38,370 bases of DNA from Gammaproteobacteria bacterium (GTDB taxonomy: Bacteria > Pseudomonadota > Gammaproteobacteria > Pseudomonadales > Pseudohongiellaceae), in the NCBI GenBank assembly GCA_947457195.1, contig CANGUU010000019.1:1-38370 (forward strand), read 5' to 3'. The notes beneath the pieces are model-generated. The model did no database searches. It was not told the DNA's origin and was given only the letters and a program-made list of their open reading frames with translations. Made by a program: the position numbers and the translations under genes. This document shows positions 23,225 to 32,758 of this stretch, one piece after another (the stretch's first letter is position 1; the number at the start of each line of letters is the position of its first letter).

Positions 23225-24283
23225 TCAGGCGAGCGCCGGGTAATCCGTATAACCGGCAGCTCCCGGCGCGTAGAACGTGCCCGCGTCCCAGGCGTTGAGT
23301 GCAGCGCCCTCGCGGAAGCGGCGCGGCAGATCCGGATTGGCGATGAACAGTTTGCCGAAGGCGATGGCATCGGCTTCGCCAGCCGCCAGCGCCGCAGAGC
23401 TGCTCTGCAGGTCGTAGCCTTCATTGGCGATGTAGACGCCGCCGAAGCGCTGCCGCAGCGTCGGACCAATGCTGTCGCTGCCGCGTTTTTCGCGTACGCA
23501 GAGGAAGGCCAGCTTGCGCCGGCCCAGTTCGCTGGCCACGTAGCCGAAGGTGCCGAGCCGGTCCGGATCACCCATGTCGTGTGCATCCCCGCGCGGCGAC
23601 AGATGCATGCCGACGCGGCCGGCGCCCCAGACGGCAATGGCGGCATCGGTGACCTCCAGCATGAGCCGGGCCCGGTTTTCGATACTGCCGCCGTAGTCGT
23701 CCGTGCGCTGGTTGCTCTGCGCCTGCAGGAACTGGTCGAGCAGGTAGCCGTTGGCGCCGTGGATTTCGACGCCGTCGAAACCGGCGCGCTGCGCATTCTC
23801 GGCGCCGCGGCGAAAGGCGGCGACGATGCCCGGCAACTCATCCCGGCGCAGCGCCCGCGGTACCACGAATGGCGTTTCCGGGCGCAGGTGGCTGACGTTG
23901 CCGCGCGGCGCGATGGCGCTTGGTGCCACCGGAAGTTCGCCGTTCAGCAGCAGGGGATGCGAGATACGGCCGACATGCCAGAGTTGCATGACGATGCGTC
24001 CACCGGCTGCGTGCACGGCTGCGGTGATGGACTTCCAGCCCGCCACCTGCTCGTCGGACCAGATGCCCGGTGTGTCGGCGTAGCCGATGCCCTGTGGGCT
24101 CACCACGGTCGCCTCCGTGAGGATCAGCCCGGCCGACGCCCGCTGTCGGTAGTACTCAAGCATCAGCGCGTTGGGAATGCGGCTGGGACCGGAGCGCGCC
24201 CGCGTGAGCGGGGCCATCACGATACGGTTGGGCAGAGCGAGATCGCCGGCATGCAGCGGGGAAAACAGCGTGGTGGGGTTCAT
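23225..24283 (-). CDS. Old Yellow Enzyme family NADH:flavin ene-reductase
   Basis: This is a 352-residue protein. LFSPLHAGDLALPNRIVMAPLTR is the classic OYE opening. HGANGYLLDQFL holds the substrate-binding His175, Asn178 and Tyr180. QSNQRTDDYGGSIENRARL is the FMN/phosphate region and DAIAFGKLFIANPDLPRR the C-terminal phosphate loop. It resembles NemA/xenobiotic reductases that reduce activated alkenes, nitroesters or N-ethylmaleimide. GGAAA lies 5 bases before the ATG. It lies 93 bases downstream of the glutathione transferase, suggesting a shared electrophile-detoxifying or degradative role. Confidence 0.95.
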   Translation of the reverse strand: MNPTTLFSPLHAGDLALPNRIVMAPLTRARSGPSRIPNALMLEYYRQRASAGLILTEATVVSPQGIGYADTPGIWSDEQVAGWKSITAAVHAAGGRIVMQLWHVGRISHPLLLNGELPVAPSAIAPRGNVSHLRPETPFVVPRALRRDELPGIVAAFRRGAENAQRAGFDGVEIHGANGYLLDQFLQAQSNQRTDDYGGSIENRARLMLEVTDAAIAVWGAGRVGMHLSPRGDAHDMGDPDRLGTFGYVASELGRRKLAFLCVREKRGSDSIGPTLRQRFGGVYIANEGYDLQSSSAALAAGEADAIAFGKLFIANPDLPRRFREGAALNAWDAGTFYAPGAAGYTDYPALA

Positions 24284-24376
24284 GGCGTTTCCAGTGGGTG
24301 AAAAGACGTAGGAGCAAGGGTACGGGGCGGAACCGCGGAAAGCCGCACTCGGGCGGGATCCGATCGGAGCGACTGG

Positions 24377-25066
24377 CTAACTCGGGCGGCCAACCTCCTT
24401 GCCGCGCTGCCAGGCTGGCCGCTCGGTCAGCCGAGCCCGCCAGCGCTGCACCTGTTTGAGGCTGTTGATCTCCAGGGCGTCGCCGGCCTTGTAGACGTGC
24501 ACTAGCGCCTCTACCCACGGCAGGATTGCCATGTCGACGATGCTGTGGTGCTCGAGGATGAAGTCGCGTCCGGCCAGACGCGTCTCGAGCACTTTCAGGA
24601 GCCGGTGCGCCTCCCGGGTGTAGCGGTCGAGCGCAGCGCTGTCGCTGGTCTTGTCGCGGGCAAACAGTAGGAAATGACCGAACTCGCCGAACATCGGCCC
24701 GATTTGGCTTGCCTGCAGTGCCAGCCACTGCTGACCTTCCAGGCGCCCGCGATAGGTGCGCGGAAAGAAGGCACCGGTCTTGTCGGCGAGATACTGCAGG
24801 ATGATGCTGCTTTCCATGAGTATCACCGATTCGTCTTCGGGCCCATGTGGATCCAGCAGTGCCGGAATCTTGCCGTTGGGGCTGAGCCGCAGGTAGTCCG
24901 CATCGAACTGCTCGTTCTCCAGGATGTTGATGGTGTGCGGTTCGTAGGCCAGCCCCATCTCTTCGAGGCAGAGGCTGACCTGCTGGCCGTCCGGCGTGTT
25001 CATCGTGTACAGCTGGATCAGGTCCGGATCCTCAGCGGGCCAGCGGGCAGGAAACCAGGGACTCAT
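24377..25066 (-). CDS. Glutathione transferase (YfcG/YghU-like, Nu class)
   Basis: This is a 229-residue protein. LYTMNTPDGQQVSLCLEEMGL at residues 19-39 carries the Thr/Asn-Thr-Pro signature of the Nu class, in which a threonine replaces the catalytic Tyr or Ser. NGKIPALLDPHGP is the cis-Pro loop, and ESSIILQYLADKTG is the glutathione gamma-glutamyl site. HSIVDMAILPWVEA is the all-helical domain N-cap. Nu class members act as disulfide-bond reductases and peroxidases with glutathione. GAGG lies 4 bases before the ATG. It starts 27 bases after the TonB-receptor stop, so the two are probably one transcript. Confidence 0.93.
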   Translation of the reverse strand: MSPWFPARWPAEDPDLIQLYTMNTPDGQQVSLCLEEMGLAYEPHTINILENEQFDADYLRLSPNGKIPALLDPHGPEDESVILMESSIILQYLADKTGAFFPRTYRGRLEGQQWLALQASQIGPMFGEFGHFLLFARDKTSDSAALDRYTREAHRLLKVLETRLAGRDFILEHHSIVDMAILPWVEALVHVYKAGDALEINSLKQVQRWRARLTERPAWQRGKEVGRPS

Positions 25067-25093
25067 GGGGCCTCAATGGCGCCGCCGGCGCTA

Positions 25094-28000
25094 TCAGAAA
25101 TCGTAGTTGACCGACACCTGATAGCGGCGACCGAACACGTCGTACTCGTTGCTCACCGTCTGGGTACCGAAACGGGTGCTGAAGCTCGGAATGATCGGCG
25201 GTTCGCGGTCGAACAGGTTGGTGATGTTGAAGGTGGCGCGCCAGGTCGAGCCACCGGCGGTTTCTCCACTGTAGCCGAGCGCGGCGTTCCAGGTGGTGTT
25301 GGACGCCGTGGTGTTGTCATCGACGTCACGTCCTTCGATCCAGGTGTTGTTCAGCCGCACGGAATCGTAGTAGTTGCCGCGCAGCGTGCCAGACCAGGGG
25401 CCAAGGTTGTAGGTGGCACTCACCGTGCCGGTCCAGGTCGGGCGACCCGGGCCGCCGGCCTGCTCCAGCTTGGCGGCACCCCGGTTGGTCTGGGAGTTTT
25501 CTCCCATGTAACCCACCAGGGCGCGCACGCTCAGGCGCTCGTCCATGCTGCCGAGCAGATCGAGTTCTGTGCTGTAGACCGCCTCGGCGTCCACGCCCTC
25601 CACCACGGCACCGTTGATGTTGAGGAAGACGTTTTCCACGCGGGTCACCTGATTGCCGAGCGCAGGATCACGCACGACGTAGTCGCACAGGAATGCCGCA
25701 CCGCCCACGCAGTCGTCGACGATGCGCTGGGCGCCGAGCGACCCGATCAGCCCCACGACGTCGATCTTGTACCAGTCGAGCGACAGCTGCAGGCCTTCGG
25801 CCCAGGCGGCGAAGGAAGGCTGGTAGACCATGCCGATCGTCGTGGTATCGGCCTCCTCGGGCGCGAGATCCGGGTTGCCGCCGTTGACCAGCGTGATCTG
25901 GGTATTGGCCCCGCCGCGCAGCGGATCGTTGATGGTGCCGGCGGTGCCCTGCAGGTCGAACAGCTCGGAAAAACTCGGCTCACGTACGTCACGCGAGACC
26001 GTGCCGCGCAGCCGCAGGTCCTCGATCACCTGCAGGCTGAGGCCAGCCTTCCAGCTGACGATTTCGCCGCTGCGGGAGTAGTCGGAACTGCGGCCAGCAA
26101 GGTTGAAGTCCAGTTGTTGGCCCGAGTCGAGTTTCCACACGGGCACGTTCACTTCGGCGAAGTATTCGGTGACGTCGTATTCACCGCTGATGTTCGGCAC
26201 ACCCCCAAACATGAACATGCTGGTGGATGCCGTCGAGTAGCCGGCCGGAATGCCACGGATGCCCAGCGTCGGCGCATTCAGCGGCGGTCCGTCCAGCGGG
26301 TCGCCGGAGTTGGTGACGAAGTTCTGCCAGAAGGAGCTTTCGCGCCAGGTGAGACCGGCGGCCAGCGAGATGGCACCAGCGCCCCAGCCCTCGTAGAGCT
26401 CGCCGTCCAGCACCAGTTCGGCAAAGTTCTGTTCGACATGCGTCAGCGCGATACGATCATCTTCGACGTAGTCGATGGCCTCGCGCGTGTTCTGGCCGTA
26501 GCCGAAGATGTTGAGCGGCACGCACTCTTCAATGGCGCCGTCCATGCCGACCGGCGAAATACGGGTGATGGGGTTGGGCTGCTGGCCCGCATAGGTCCGG
26601 CCGGCTACCGACGCTGCCAGCTGGGCCGGGGTCGGGTTCTTGGTCTTGACGTTGCAGACGGTCTTGCCGGTCACCGGGTCGCGCACCGCATCGATGGCGA
26701 GGAACAGGCGGTCGAGCCGGGTTTCGTTGTAGATGATGGACGTGCGGTCGGTCTGTCCGCTCTGGTAGGAGCCGCTGAGGCCCCAGTTGCCGTTCAGATC
26801 GAACTTGAAGCCCACCGATCCGGTGACGACCTCGAAGCGGTTGTGGAAGCTTTCGTTGCTGTCGAAGTCGGTGACCCCCACCGGCTGCCCCATCTTGCTG
26901 ACGATGATCGACGAGCGGTTCTCGCGGATCATCACGTCGCGCACGCTCTGCGGCAGGAAGGGATTTTCCTGGTAGATGGTCGCCTGCCAGGTGGTGGTGC
27001 CGAGGTGCGGGATGCCGGGCTGGTTGTAGGTGTTCGACTCGGTGTTGGCCATGATCAGGTCGCCATTGAAGGTCAGCCGATCCGTCGCGTCGTACTGGAA
27101 ACCCAGGAACATCGATTCCTGCTGTACTTCGTTACCGAAGGGGCCGGCGTTGAAGGAGAGATCGGCGATCAGTGCCTCCGCTCCGCCGGACTGCGACTGC
27201 GTGCTGCCGTTGCCCGAGATGCTGGTGACGTTGCCGGCGCCGAAGGGACGGACTTCCTTGCCGTCGGGCGTGAAGGTCAACCGATTGAGGGCAGAACCGG
27301 TGACGGTGATGAGGCCGGTCGGCGAACTGATGGCCGAGTGCACGTCGGGCAGGGTCAGTCGCTGCGGTATGTTGGGCGTTGCGGTGGCACTCACCCAGGC
27401 AGGGTTGGTCACGTGGCCCCAGCGCTGGAAGCTGTCCCACTGCTGCGAGGCCTTGCTCATGTCGCGGTCGATCTGGTGGATGCGCCGGCCTTCCAGCGAG
27501 CCGATCAGGTGCAGCTTGTCGCCGAACTGTTTGCCACCGGCGATGGAGGCGTTCCAGTTTTCGCCGTCGCGACGGTCAGTGATGCCGGAGGAGGCCGTCA
27601 TCTTCAGGCCCTCGAATTCACGGTCCAGTACGAAGTTCACCACGCCGGCCAGAGCGTCGGCGCCGTAGGCGGCCGAGGCACCGCCGGTCACGACTTCCAC
27701 GTTGCGCATCAAGGCCGTGGGGAACATGTCGGGGTTGACGACGTTGGTGCGGTCGTTCGGTACCACGCGGCGACCGTCCAGCAGTACCAGAGTCCGGTTG
27801 CCGCCGAGGCCGCGCATGTTGAGGGCGCTACTGCCGGAGGTACCACTGATCACGCCGCCGCGCTGCGCCGAGGTGGTCTGCATGAACTGCGGCAGGCTGT
27901 CGAGCTGCTCGGTGATGGTGTTTTCCGGCTCGAACTCTGCCAGCTCGCTGACCGTGATGGTCGTGACCGGCACTGGCGTCTGCATGCCACTCGTCATGCG

Positions 28001-28141
28001 GATGCGTGAGCCGGTGACCATGATCTCTTCCAGCCTCTCTTCGGCAGCGCCGGCGAGGCTGGAAGCGGCCACGAGTGTGGCAAGACCGATCGCCTGCGCG
28101 AGTGAATGGAGCCGGGTGACGTGAAGACGCCGTGGATACAT
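25094..28141 (-). CDS. TonB-dependent outer-membrane receptor
   Basis: This is a 1015-residue protein. There is a signal peptide (AIGLATLVAASSLAGA), then the TonB-box/plug start RLEEIMVTGSRIR. The plug is PVPVTTITVSELAEF ... LNMRGLGGNRTLVLLDGRRVV ... GASAAYGADALAGVVNFVLD. A long 22-strand barrel follows, ending in the terminal Phe motif YQVSVNYDF. Its size and plug match the large receptors that import oligosaccharides, steroids or siderophore-like compounds in proteobacteria; the substrate is unknown. The ATG at 28141 has AGGGG 6 bases upstream; a longer frame from 28198 would put charged residues before the signal. It precedes GST and OYE genes. Confidence 0.95.
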   Translation of the reverse strand: MYPRRLHVTRLHSLAQAIGLATLVAASSLAGAAEERLEEIMVTGSRIRMTSGMQTPVPVTTITVSELAEFEPENTITEQLDSLPQFMQTTSAQRGGVISGTSGSSALNMRGLGGNRTLVLLDGRRVVPNDRTNVVNPDMFPTALMRNVEVVTGGASAAYGADALAGVVNFVLDREFEGLKMTASSGITDRRDGENWNASIAGGKQFGDKLHLIGSLEGRRIHQIDRDMSKASQQWDSFQRWGHVTNPAWVSATATPNIPQRLTLPDVHSAISSPTGLITVTGSALNRLTFTPDGKEVRPFGAGNVTSISGNGSTQSQSGGAEALIADLSFNAGPFGNEVQQESMFLGFQYDATDRLTFNGDLIMANTESNTYNQPGIPHLGTTTWQATIYQENPFLPQSVRDVMIRENRSSIIVSKMGQPVGVTDFDSNESFHNRFEVVTGSVGFKFDLNGNWGLSGSYQSGQTDRTSIIYNETRLDRLFLAIDAVRDPVTGKTVCNVKTKNPTPAQLAASVAGRTYAGQQPNPITRISPVGMDGAIEECVPLNIFGYGQNTREAIDYVEDDRIALTHVEQNFAELVLDGELYEGWGAGAISLAAGLTWRESSFWQNFVTNSGDPLDGPPLNAPTLGIRGIPAGYSTASTSMFMFGGVPNISGEYDVTEYFAEVNVPVWKLDSGQQLDFNLAGRSSDYSRSGEIVSWKAGLSLQVIEDLRLRGTVSRDVREPSFSELFDLQGTAGTINDPLRGGANTQITLVNGGNPDLAPEEADTTTIGMVYQPSFAAWAEGLQLSLDWYKIDVVGLIGSLGAQRIVDDCVGGAAFLCDYVVRDPALGNQVTRVENVFLNINGAVVEGVDAEAVYSTELDLLGSMDERLSVRALVGYMGENSQTNRGAAKLEQAGGPGRPTWTGTVSATYNLGPWSGTLRGNYYDSVRLNNTWIEGRDVDDNTTASNTTWNAALGYSGETAGGSTWRATFNITNLFDREPPIIPSFSTRFGTQTVSNEYDVFGRRYQVSVNYDF

Positions 28142-28242
28142 GAGGGTTCCCCTGTGCGAGCTGATTTTTGCGGGCGACACGGACTTGCCGTGGGCCAAAT
28201 GTTTTTTGCGGTCACGGGCAGAACGAGCCCGACGCGGATGGG

Positions 28243-28272
28243 ACTATAGCCGCTTGCTGCGTCGGCCACCAA
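28243..28272 (-). promoter_or_regulatory. Candidate sigma70 promoter for the TonB-receptor operon
   Basis: On the minus strand TTGGTG (28272-28267) and TATAGT (28248-28243) are separated by 18 bases and lie about 100 bases before the receptor start. TATAGT matches five of six -10 bases. The gap 28142-28365 holds nothing else that I can identify. Confidence 0.45.
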
Positions 28273-28365
28273 GTTGCGGTTTGACTTTCCCGGCAATGGC
28301 GGCGCGTTGGCCCGCCCGCTGCCGCGCCGCTAGAATGCCCGGCCGTTGCCCATCGAATCGCCGCC

Positions 28366-29043
28366 ATGACCGATCTGCTGCCCGCTGTCGAAATCGAACC
28401 CCTGCAGGGACCTGCCCGTGCCAGTGTGCTCTGGCTGCACGGCCTGGGCGCCGATGGCCACGATTTCGAGCCGGTGATTCCCGCGCTCAGGCTGCCAGCG
28501 TCCTTGGCCATCCGCTTCGTGCTGCCGCATGCCCCCAGTCTGCCGGTCACGGTCAACAACGGCTACGTGATGCCAGCCTGGTACGACATTCTGGCTTTCG
28601 GCGAGGAGCGTCAGTTCAACCACCAGCAGCTGCTGGACTCCGCGGCGCGCGTGCACGCCCTCATCGACCGGGAAATTGCCCGTGGCGTGCCGAGCTACCG
28701 CATCCTGCTGGCTGGTTTTTCGCAGGGCGGTGCCGTTAATTTCGAGGCAGCGCTGACCTACCCGCAACCGCTGGCGGGCGTGCTGGCGCTGTCGACCTAC
28801 TTCCCGACGGCCTATTCCGTGCAGCCGCACCGCGCGCAGGCGGGTTTGCCCGTGAACATCCTGCACGGCACCGCCGACCCCATCGTGCCCATCCAGATGG
28901 CGCGTTCTGCCCGCCGTCATCTCGAGCGCATCGGCCTGGCGCCGGAGTTCCGCTCCTACGTGATGGGACACGAGCTCTGCCAGGAAGAGCTCGGTGACAT
29001 CGCGGCGTTCCTGCAACTCTGTCTCGGTGGCGCGGCCGCTTGA
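28366..29043 (+). CDS. Carboxylesterase / acyl-protein thioesterase-like
   Basis: This is a 225-residue cytoplasmic alpha/beta hydrolase. HGLGADGHDF (25-34) is the oxyanion loop, Ser119 lies in GFSQGG, Asp171 in HGTADPIVP and His202 in MGHELC. These are the markers of the EstB / acyl-protein thioesterase 1 family (phospholipase/carboxylesterase), with expected length. They hydrolyse short carboxylic esters or thioesters. There is no clear Shine-Dalgarno. It is divergent from the TonB receptor and 116 bases upstream of the quinoprotein. Confidence 0.93.
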   Translation: MTDLLPAVEIEPLQGPARASVLWLHGLGADGHDFEPVIPALRLPASLAIRFVLPHAPSLPVTVNNGYVMPAWYDILAFGEERQFNHQQLLDSAARVHALIDREIARGVPSYRILLAGFSQGGAVNFEAALTYPQPLAGVLALSTYFPTAYSVQPHRAQAGLPVNILHGTADPIVPIQMARSARRHLERIGLAPEFRSYVMGHELCQEELGDIAAFLQLCLGGAAA

Positions 29044-29159
29044 GCTGGCGCCCTGCCCGCTGGCAGCAGGGTTTTATGCGTGCGCCCGAGGGGCTACACT
29101 CGGGCGCCATACCGGACCGGCGATCCACGCCGGCCATCCACCAGACACTGAGGGGCTCC

Positions 29160-31211
29160 ATGCCAGGCAACGTGCTGACTTCCCGGCTTTCCGGCTTGCT
29201 GGCTGCGCTGCTGGTACTGCCCACGCTGGCGCAACCCATCGTGCCGGCACCGGCTTTTTCTGCAGCCGAGCTCACTGCGCTGCCCACCGAGCAGTGGATC
29301 ACCAACGGCGGCAATACCTACAATCAGCGCTATTCGCCACTCAGCCAGATCAATCGCTTCAATGTGGCTGAACTCAAGGCGCTGTGGGTGACTCCCATGG
29401 GGTCCGGTGCCCAGAACAAGAACGCCGGGCAGGCGCAGATCCTCCACTACGCCGGCACGCTCTACATTCCCAACGGCATGAACAACGTCTTCGCACTCGA
29501 TGTGAAAACCGGCCGCATGTTGTGGGAGTACCAGGGCAACCCCGACCCCAAGAGCGGCAACCCCGTCGGCTGGACCAGTCGTGGTGTGGCGCTCGGTGAC
29601 GGCAAGGTGTTCATGGGCCAGATCGATGCGCGCTTGAAGGCGCTCGACCAGCGCACCGGTGAGCCGTTGTGGGACGTGGCCGCCGAGGACTGGACCAAGG
29701 GCTTCAGCATCACCTCGGCGCCGCTCTACTACTCGATCGGCGACCAGGGTTTCGTGGTGACCGGTTTTTCCGGTGGTGAGCTTGGCATGCGCGGCAAGGT
29801 ACGGGCCTTCGATGCCGATACCGGAGCGCTGCTGTGGACCTTCAATACAGTACCGGGTCCCGGCGAGCCGGGCCATGACAGCTGGCCGCAGGACAACAAC
29901 GCCTGGCAGCACGGCGGTGCCCCCGTCTGGCAGACCCCGGCCTACGATCCGGAGTTGCAGCTGCTGTACTTTTCCACCGGCAATCCCGGACCCGATCTGC
30001 ACGGCGGAACCCGCCGCGGCGACAACCTGTTCACCAATTCCATCGTCGCCATCGACGCCGCCAGCGGCGCTTACCGCTGGCATTTCCAGCAGGTACACCA
30101 CGACATCTGGGACTACGACTCACCCAATCCGGTGGTGCTGTTCGACGCAGACTACGCAGGCGTGCCCCGCAAGGGCCTCGTGCAGGTCGGCAAGACCGGC
30201 TGGGCTTACATTCTCGACCGCGTTACCGGCGAGCCGCTCATCGGCATTGAGGAAAAACCAGTGCCCCAGGAGCCGCGTCAGGCCACGGCCGCCACGCAGC
30301 CCTATCCGGTCGGAGACGCGATCGTACCGCAGGAAATCGACATCGCCCCCGAGCGTACCACCGTGGTCAACCAGGGTCGTCTCTTCACGCCGTTCTGGAC
30401 CGAGCCGGTGGCGATGAAGCCTGGCACCATGGGTGGCGCCAACTGGCCACCGAGTGCCTACGACCCGCAAAGCCAGCAGCTCTACGTCTGCGCCACCGAC
30501 CGCATCTCCACGTTCCGCGTGCAGAATCCGCTGAGCGAGCCCGGTGACAACGTCGTCTACATGGGCGGAAGCTTCGCGCAGGCACCGGTCGACGACCGCG
30601 GCATCATCGCGGCCCTCGACCTGACCACCAACCGCCTGGTCTGGCGGCGTGAGTGGCGCGACATCTGCTACAACGGCATCGTCAATACGGCCGGTGGTCT
30701 GCTGTTCGTGGGTCGCAACGACGGCCGCCTGACGGCGCTCGACAATCGAAGCGGCGACCAGCTCTGGGAATTCATGACCGACGCTGGCGTGCAGGCGGCT
30801 GTCACCACCTTCGAGCACGAAGGCGAGCAGTACGTGGTCGTCCACCCGGGCGGAGCGGCTTTCGCCGGCTCCAAGCGCGGCGACAGTATCTGGATGTTTT
30901 CCCTGCGCGGCACGCTTGGTCCGGTGGCGCCGGCTGCCGGAACTGCAGCCCCGGCTCCGGCCGCCAACGCGGCGCTCATGGCCGACCTTGCGCGCGGGGC
31001 CACGCTCTATCGCGATGGCTGCGTGGCCTGTCACGGTGAGCAGGGTACCGGCGGCCACGGTGGCGGTGCGGCGTTGACGGCAACGGCACTCAGCGTGAGC
31101 GAACTGATGCTGGTGATCAATGCTGGTCGCAACAATATGCCGGCGTTTCCGCAGTTTTCGCCGCAGCAGTTGCTGGACGTCAGTACCTATGTGAAAGCGT
31201 CTTTCCGCTGA
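29160..31211 (+). CDS. PQQ-dependent quinohemoprotein dehydrogenase
   Basis: This is a 683-residue periplasmic protein with a Sec signal (LLAALLVLPTLAQP). It has an eight-bladed propeller with tryptophan docking motifs (GRMLWEYQG, GALLWTFNT, NRLVWRREW, GDQLWEFMT) and opens with WITNGGNTYNQRYSPLSQIN. The catalytic region HHDIWDYDSPNP holds Asp318 and, two residues later, Asp320. A C-terminal class I cytochrome c carries CVACH (621-625) and Met660 in NNMPAFP. The type II alcohol dehydrogenase layout (propeller plus one haem) fits. The vicinal Cys-Cys ring is missing. Substrate, probably an alcohol or aldehyde, is unknown. GAGGGG lies 4 bases before the ATG. Confidence 0.93.
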   Translation: MPGNVLTSRLSGLLAALLVLPTLAQPIVPAPAFSAAELTALPTEQWITNGGNTYNQRYSPLSQINRFNVAELKALWVTPMGSGAQNKNAGQAQILHYAGTLYIPNGMNNVFALDVKTGRMLWEYQGNPDPKSGNPVGWTSRGVALGDGKVFMGQIDARLKALDQRTGEPLWDVAAEDWTKGFSITSAPLYYSIGDQGFVVTGFSGGELGMRGKVRAFDADTGALLWTFNTVPGPGEPGHDSWPQDNNAWQHGGAPVWQTPAYDPELQLLYFSTGNPGPDLHGGTRRGDNLFTNSIVAIDAASGAYRWHFQQVHHDIWDYDSPNPVVLFDADYAGVPRKGLVQVGKTGWAYILDRVTGEPLIGIEEKPVPQEPRQATAATQPYPVGDAIVPQEIDIAPERTTVVNQGRLFTPFWTEPVAMKPGTMGGANWPPSAYDPQSQQLYVCATDRISTFRVQNPLSEPGDNVVYMGGSFAQAPVDDRGIIAALDLTTNRLVWRREWRDICYNGIVNTAGGLLFVGRNDGRLTALDNRSGDQLWEFMTDAGVQAAVTTFEHEGEQYVVVHPGGAAFAGSKRGDSIWMFSLRGTLGPVAPAAGTAAPAPAANAALMADLARGATLYRDGCVACHGEQGTGGHGGGAALTATALSVSELMLVINAGRNNMPAFPQFSPQQLLDVSTYVKASFR

Positions 31212-31318
31212 AGCCGGGCACGCCAGCCCACCAGCAGTAAACGCAGCAGGAACTACAGAAAGCACAGCGAGCGCGCAGCACCCGACCTACACCGCAGTCC
31301 AGTTCAGGAGGCAGCCAC

Positions 31319-32758
31319 ATGGCCGTCGATTTCCGCAAGCATCCGATGTTTCCACCGGGCTTCAACGCGCCCACGCGCTTCGAAGCCGATGTGCACGACT
31401 GCGAAGTCTGGGGAGAGATTCCGGCCGACTTGCAGGGGCACTTCTATCGCGTGCAGTGCGATTTCCTGTACCGGCCGCCCAACAACGAATGGCCGACCGG
31501 GTTCAATGGCGACGGCCACGTGAGCCTGTTCCGCTTCCAGAACGGCTCGGTCGATTTTCGCTCGCGCTATGTGAAGACCGATCGCCTGAAGACCGAAATG
31601 ACGGCCCGCAAGCGCCTGTGGGGCGTGTATCGCAACCACTACACCGACGATCCGAGCGTGGCGAACATCGATCGCAGCGCGGCCAACACCCACATCTACT
31701 GGCACGCCGGCCACATGCTGGTCTACAAGGAAGACTCGCTGCCCTACGAGATTGATCCTTACACGCTGGAAACCATTCGTGGCCGCTTCGACTACGAGGG
31801 CCAGTACACGGCCACCACGATGTCGGCACATCCCAAGATCGATCCGGTGAGTGGTGACCTCATCTGCTACGGGTATCAGGCCAGGGGCGACCTCACCGAC
31901 GACGTGGCGGTCTACGTGTTCGGCGCCGATGGTCGCAAGAAGCGCGAGTGGTGGTTCAAGGTGCCCTACGTCGGCATCATGCACGACATCGCCATCACCC
32001 AGAAATACATACTGGTACCGCTGGTGGCCCGCACCACCAGCGACGCGCGCCTGAAAAGTGGCGAGCCGATGTGGGAGTGGAACGGGGCGCTGGAGACCAT
32101 GGTTGCCGTCATCCCGCGCGACGGCGAGGCCAAGGACATACGCTGGTTCCGCGGCCCCGCGCGCAACACCCTGCATTTCCTCAATGCCACCGATCGCGGC
32201 AACCGCATCACCATGGAGCTGCCGGTATCCGACGGCGAAACCACGCCATCGCACATCAAGCGCTGGAGCTTCGACCTCAATTCGCGCAGCGATCTCTTCG
32301 CCGAGGAGGTCGTGTCGCTGGCGAATTCGCCGCTGGCACGCATGGATGACCGGTTCCTGTCGCTGGATTACCAGTACTGCTTCGTCGGCAACCGCAACAC
32401 CGAGCGTCCCTACAACACGCAGACCGGCGGCAACATGGCCGGTCGCGTCACCAACGAGTACCAGCGCGTGAATGTAAAGAACGGTCAGGCGTCGACCTTT
32501 TTCGTGGGCGACACGCACGGGCTGCAGGAATGCATGTTTGCACCCCGCTCCCGTGACGGAGCCGAAGGTGATGGCTACCTGCTCGGCATCGCCGGCAATT
32601 ACAGCGACATGACCAGCGAGCTGCACATCGTCGATGCCATGAAAATGGAAGAGGGTGCGGTAGCCGTGGTCAAACTGCCATTCCGCCTGCGCAGCGGCAC
32701 CCACACCAACTGGTTCCCGACCTGGGAGCTGCCGCTGCGGGGGGATCGCATCGTATGA
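31319..32758 (+). CDS. Carotenoid/stilbene cleavage dioxygenase family protein
   Basis: This is a 479-residue protein with no signal peptide. The four iron-binding His of the propeller core are in SAHPKIDP (171), IMHDIAIT (222), LHFLNATD (286) and GTHTNWFP (462). It starts with WGEIPADLQGHFYRVQCDF and the loop HVSLFRF. The family splits C=C bonds in carotenoids or lignostilbenes with non-haem Fe(II). It is of normal length. AGGAGG lies 8 bases before the ATG. The following 89-residue gene overlaps its stop in ATGA, so translation is coupled. It is 107 bases after the quinoprotein gene. Confidence 0.94.
   Translation: MAVDFRKHPMFPPGFNAPTRFEADVHDCEVWGEIPADLQGHFYRVQCDFLYRPPNNEWPTGFNGDGHVSLFRFQNGSVDFRSRYVKTDRLKTEMTARKRLWGVYRNHYTDDPSVANIDRSAANTHIYWHAGHMLVYKEDSLPYEIDPYTLETIRGRFDYEGQYTATTMSAHPKIDPVSGDLICYGYQARGDLTDDVAVYVFGADGRKKREWWFKVPYVGIMHDIAITQKYILVPLVARTTSDARLKSGEPMWEWNGALETMVAVIPRDGEAKDIRWFRGPARNTLHFLNATDRGNRITMELPVSDGETTPSHIKRWSFDLNSRSDLFAEEVVSLANSPLARMDDRFLSLDYQYCFVGNRNTERPYNTQTGGNMAGRVTNEYQRVNVKNGQASTFFVGDTHGLQECMFAPRSRDGAEGDGYLLGIAGNYSDMTSELHIVDAMKMEEGAVAVVKLPFRLRSGTHTNWFPTWELPLRGDRIV

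Noticed and set aside
24674-28009. 1111-codon plus-strand open frame opposite the TonB receptor
   Set aside because: It is the antisense of a clearly recognised receptor with plug and barrel motifs; long antisense frames are common at this GC content and the translation shows no family pattern.
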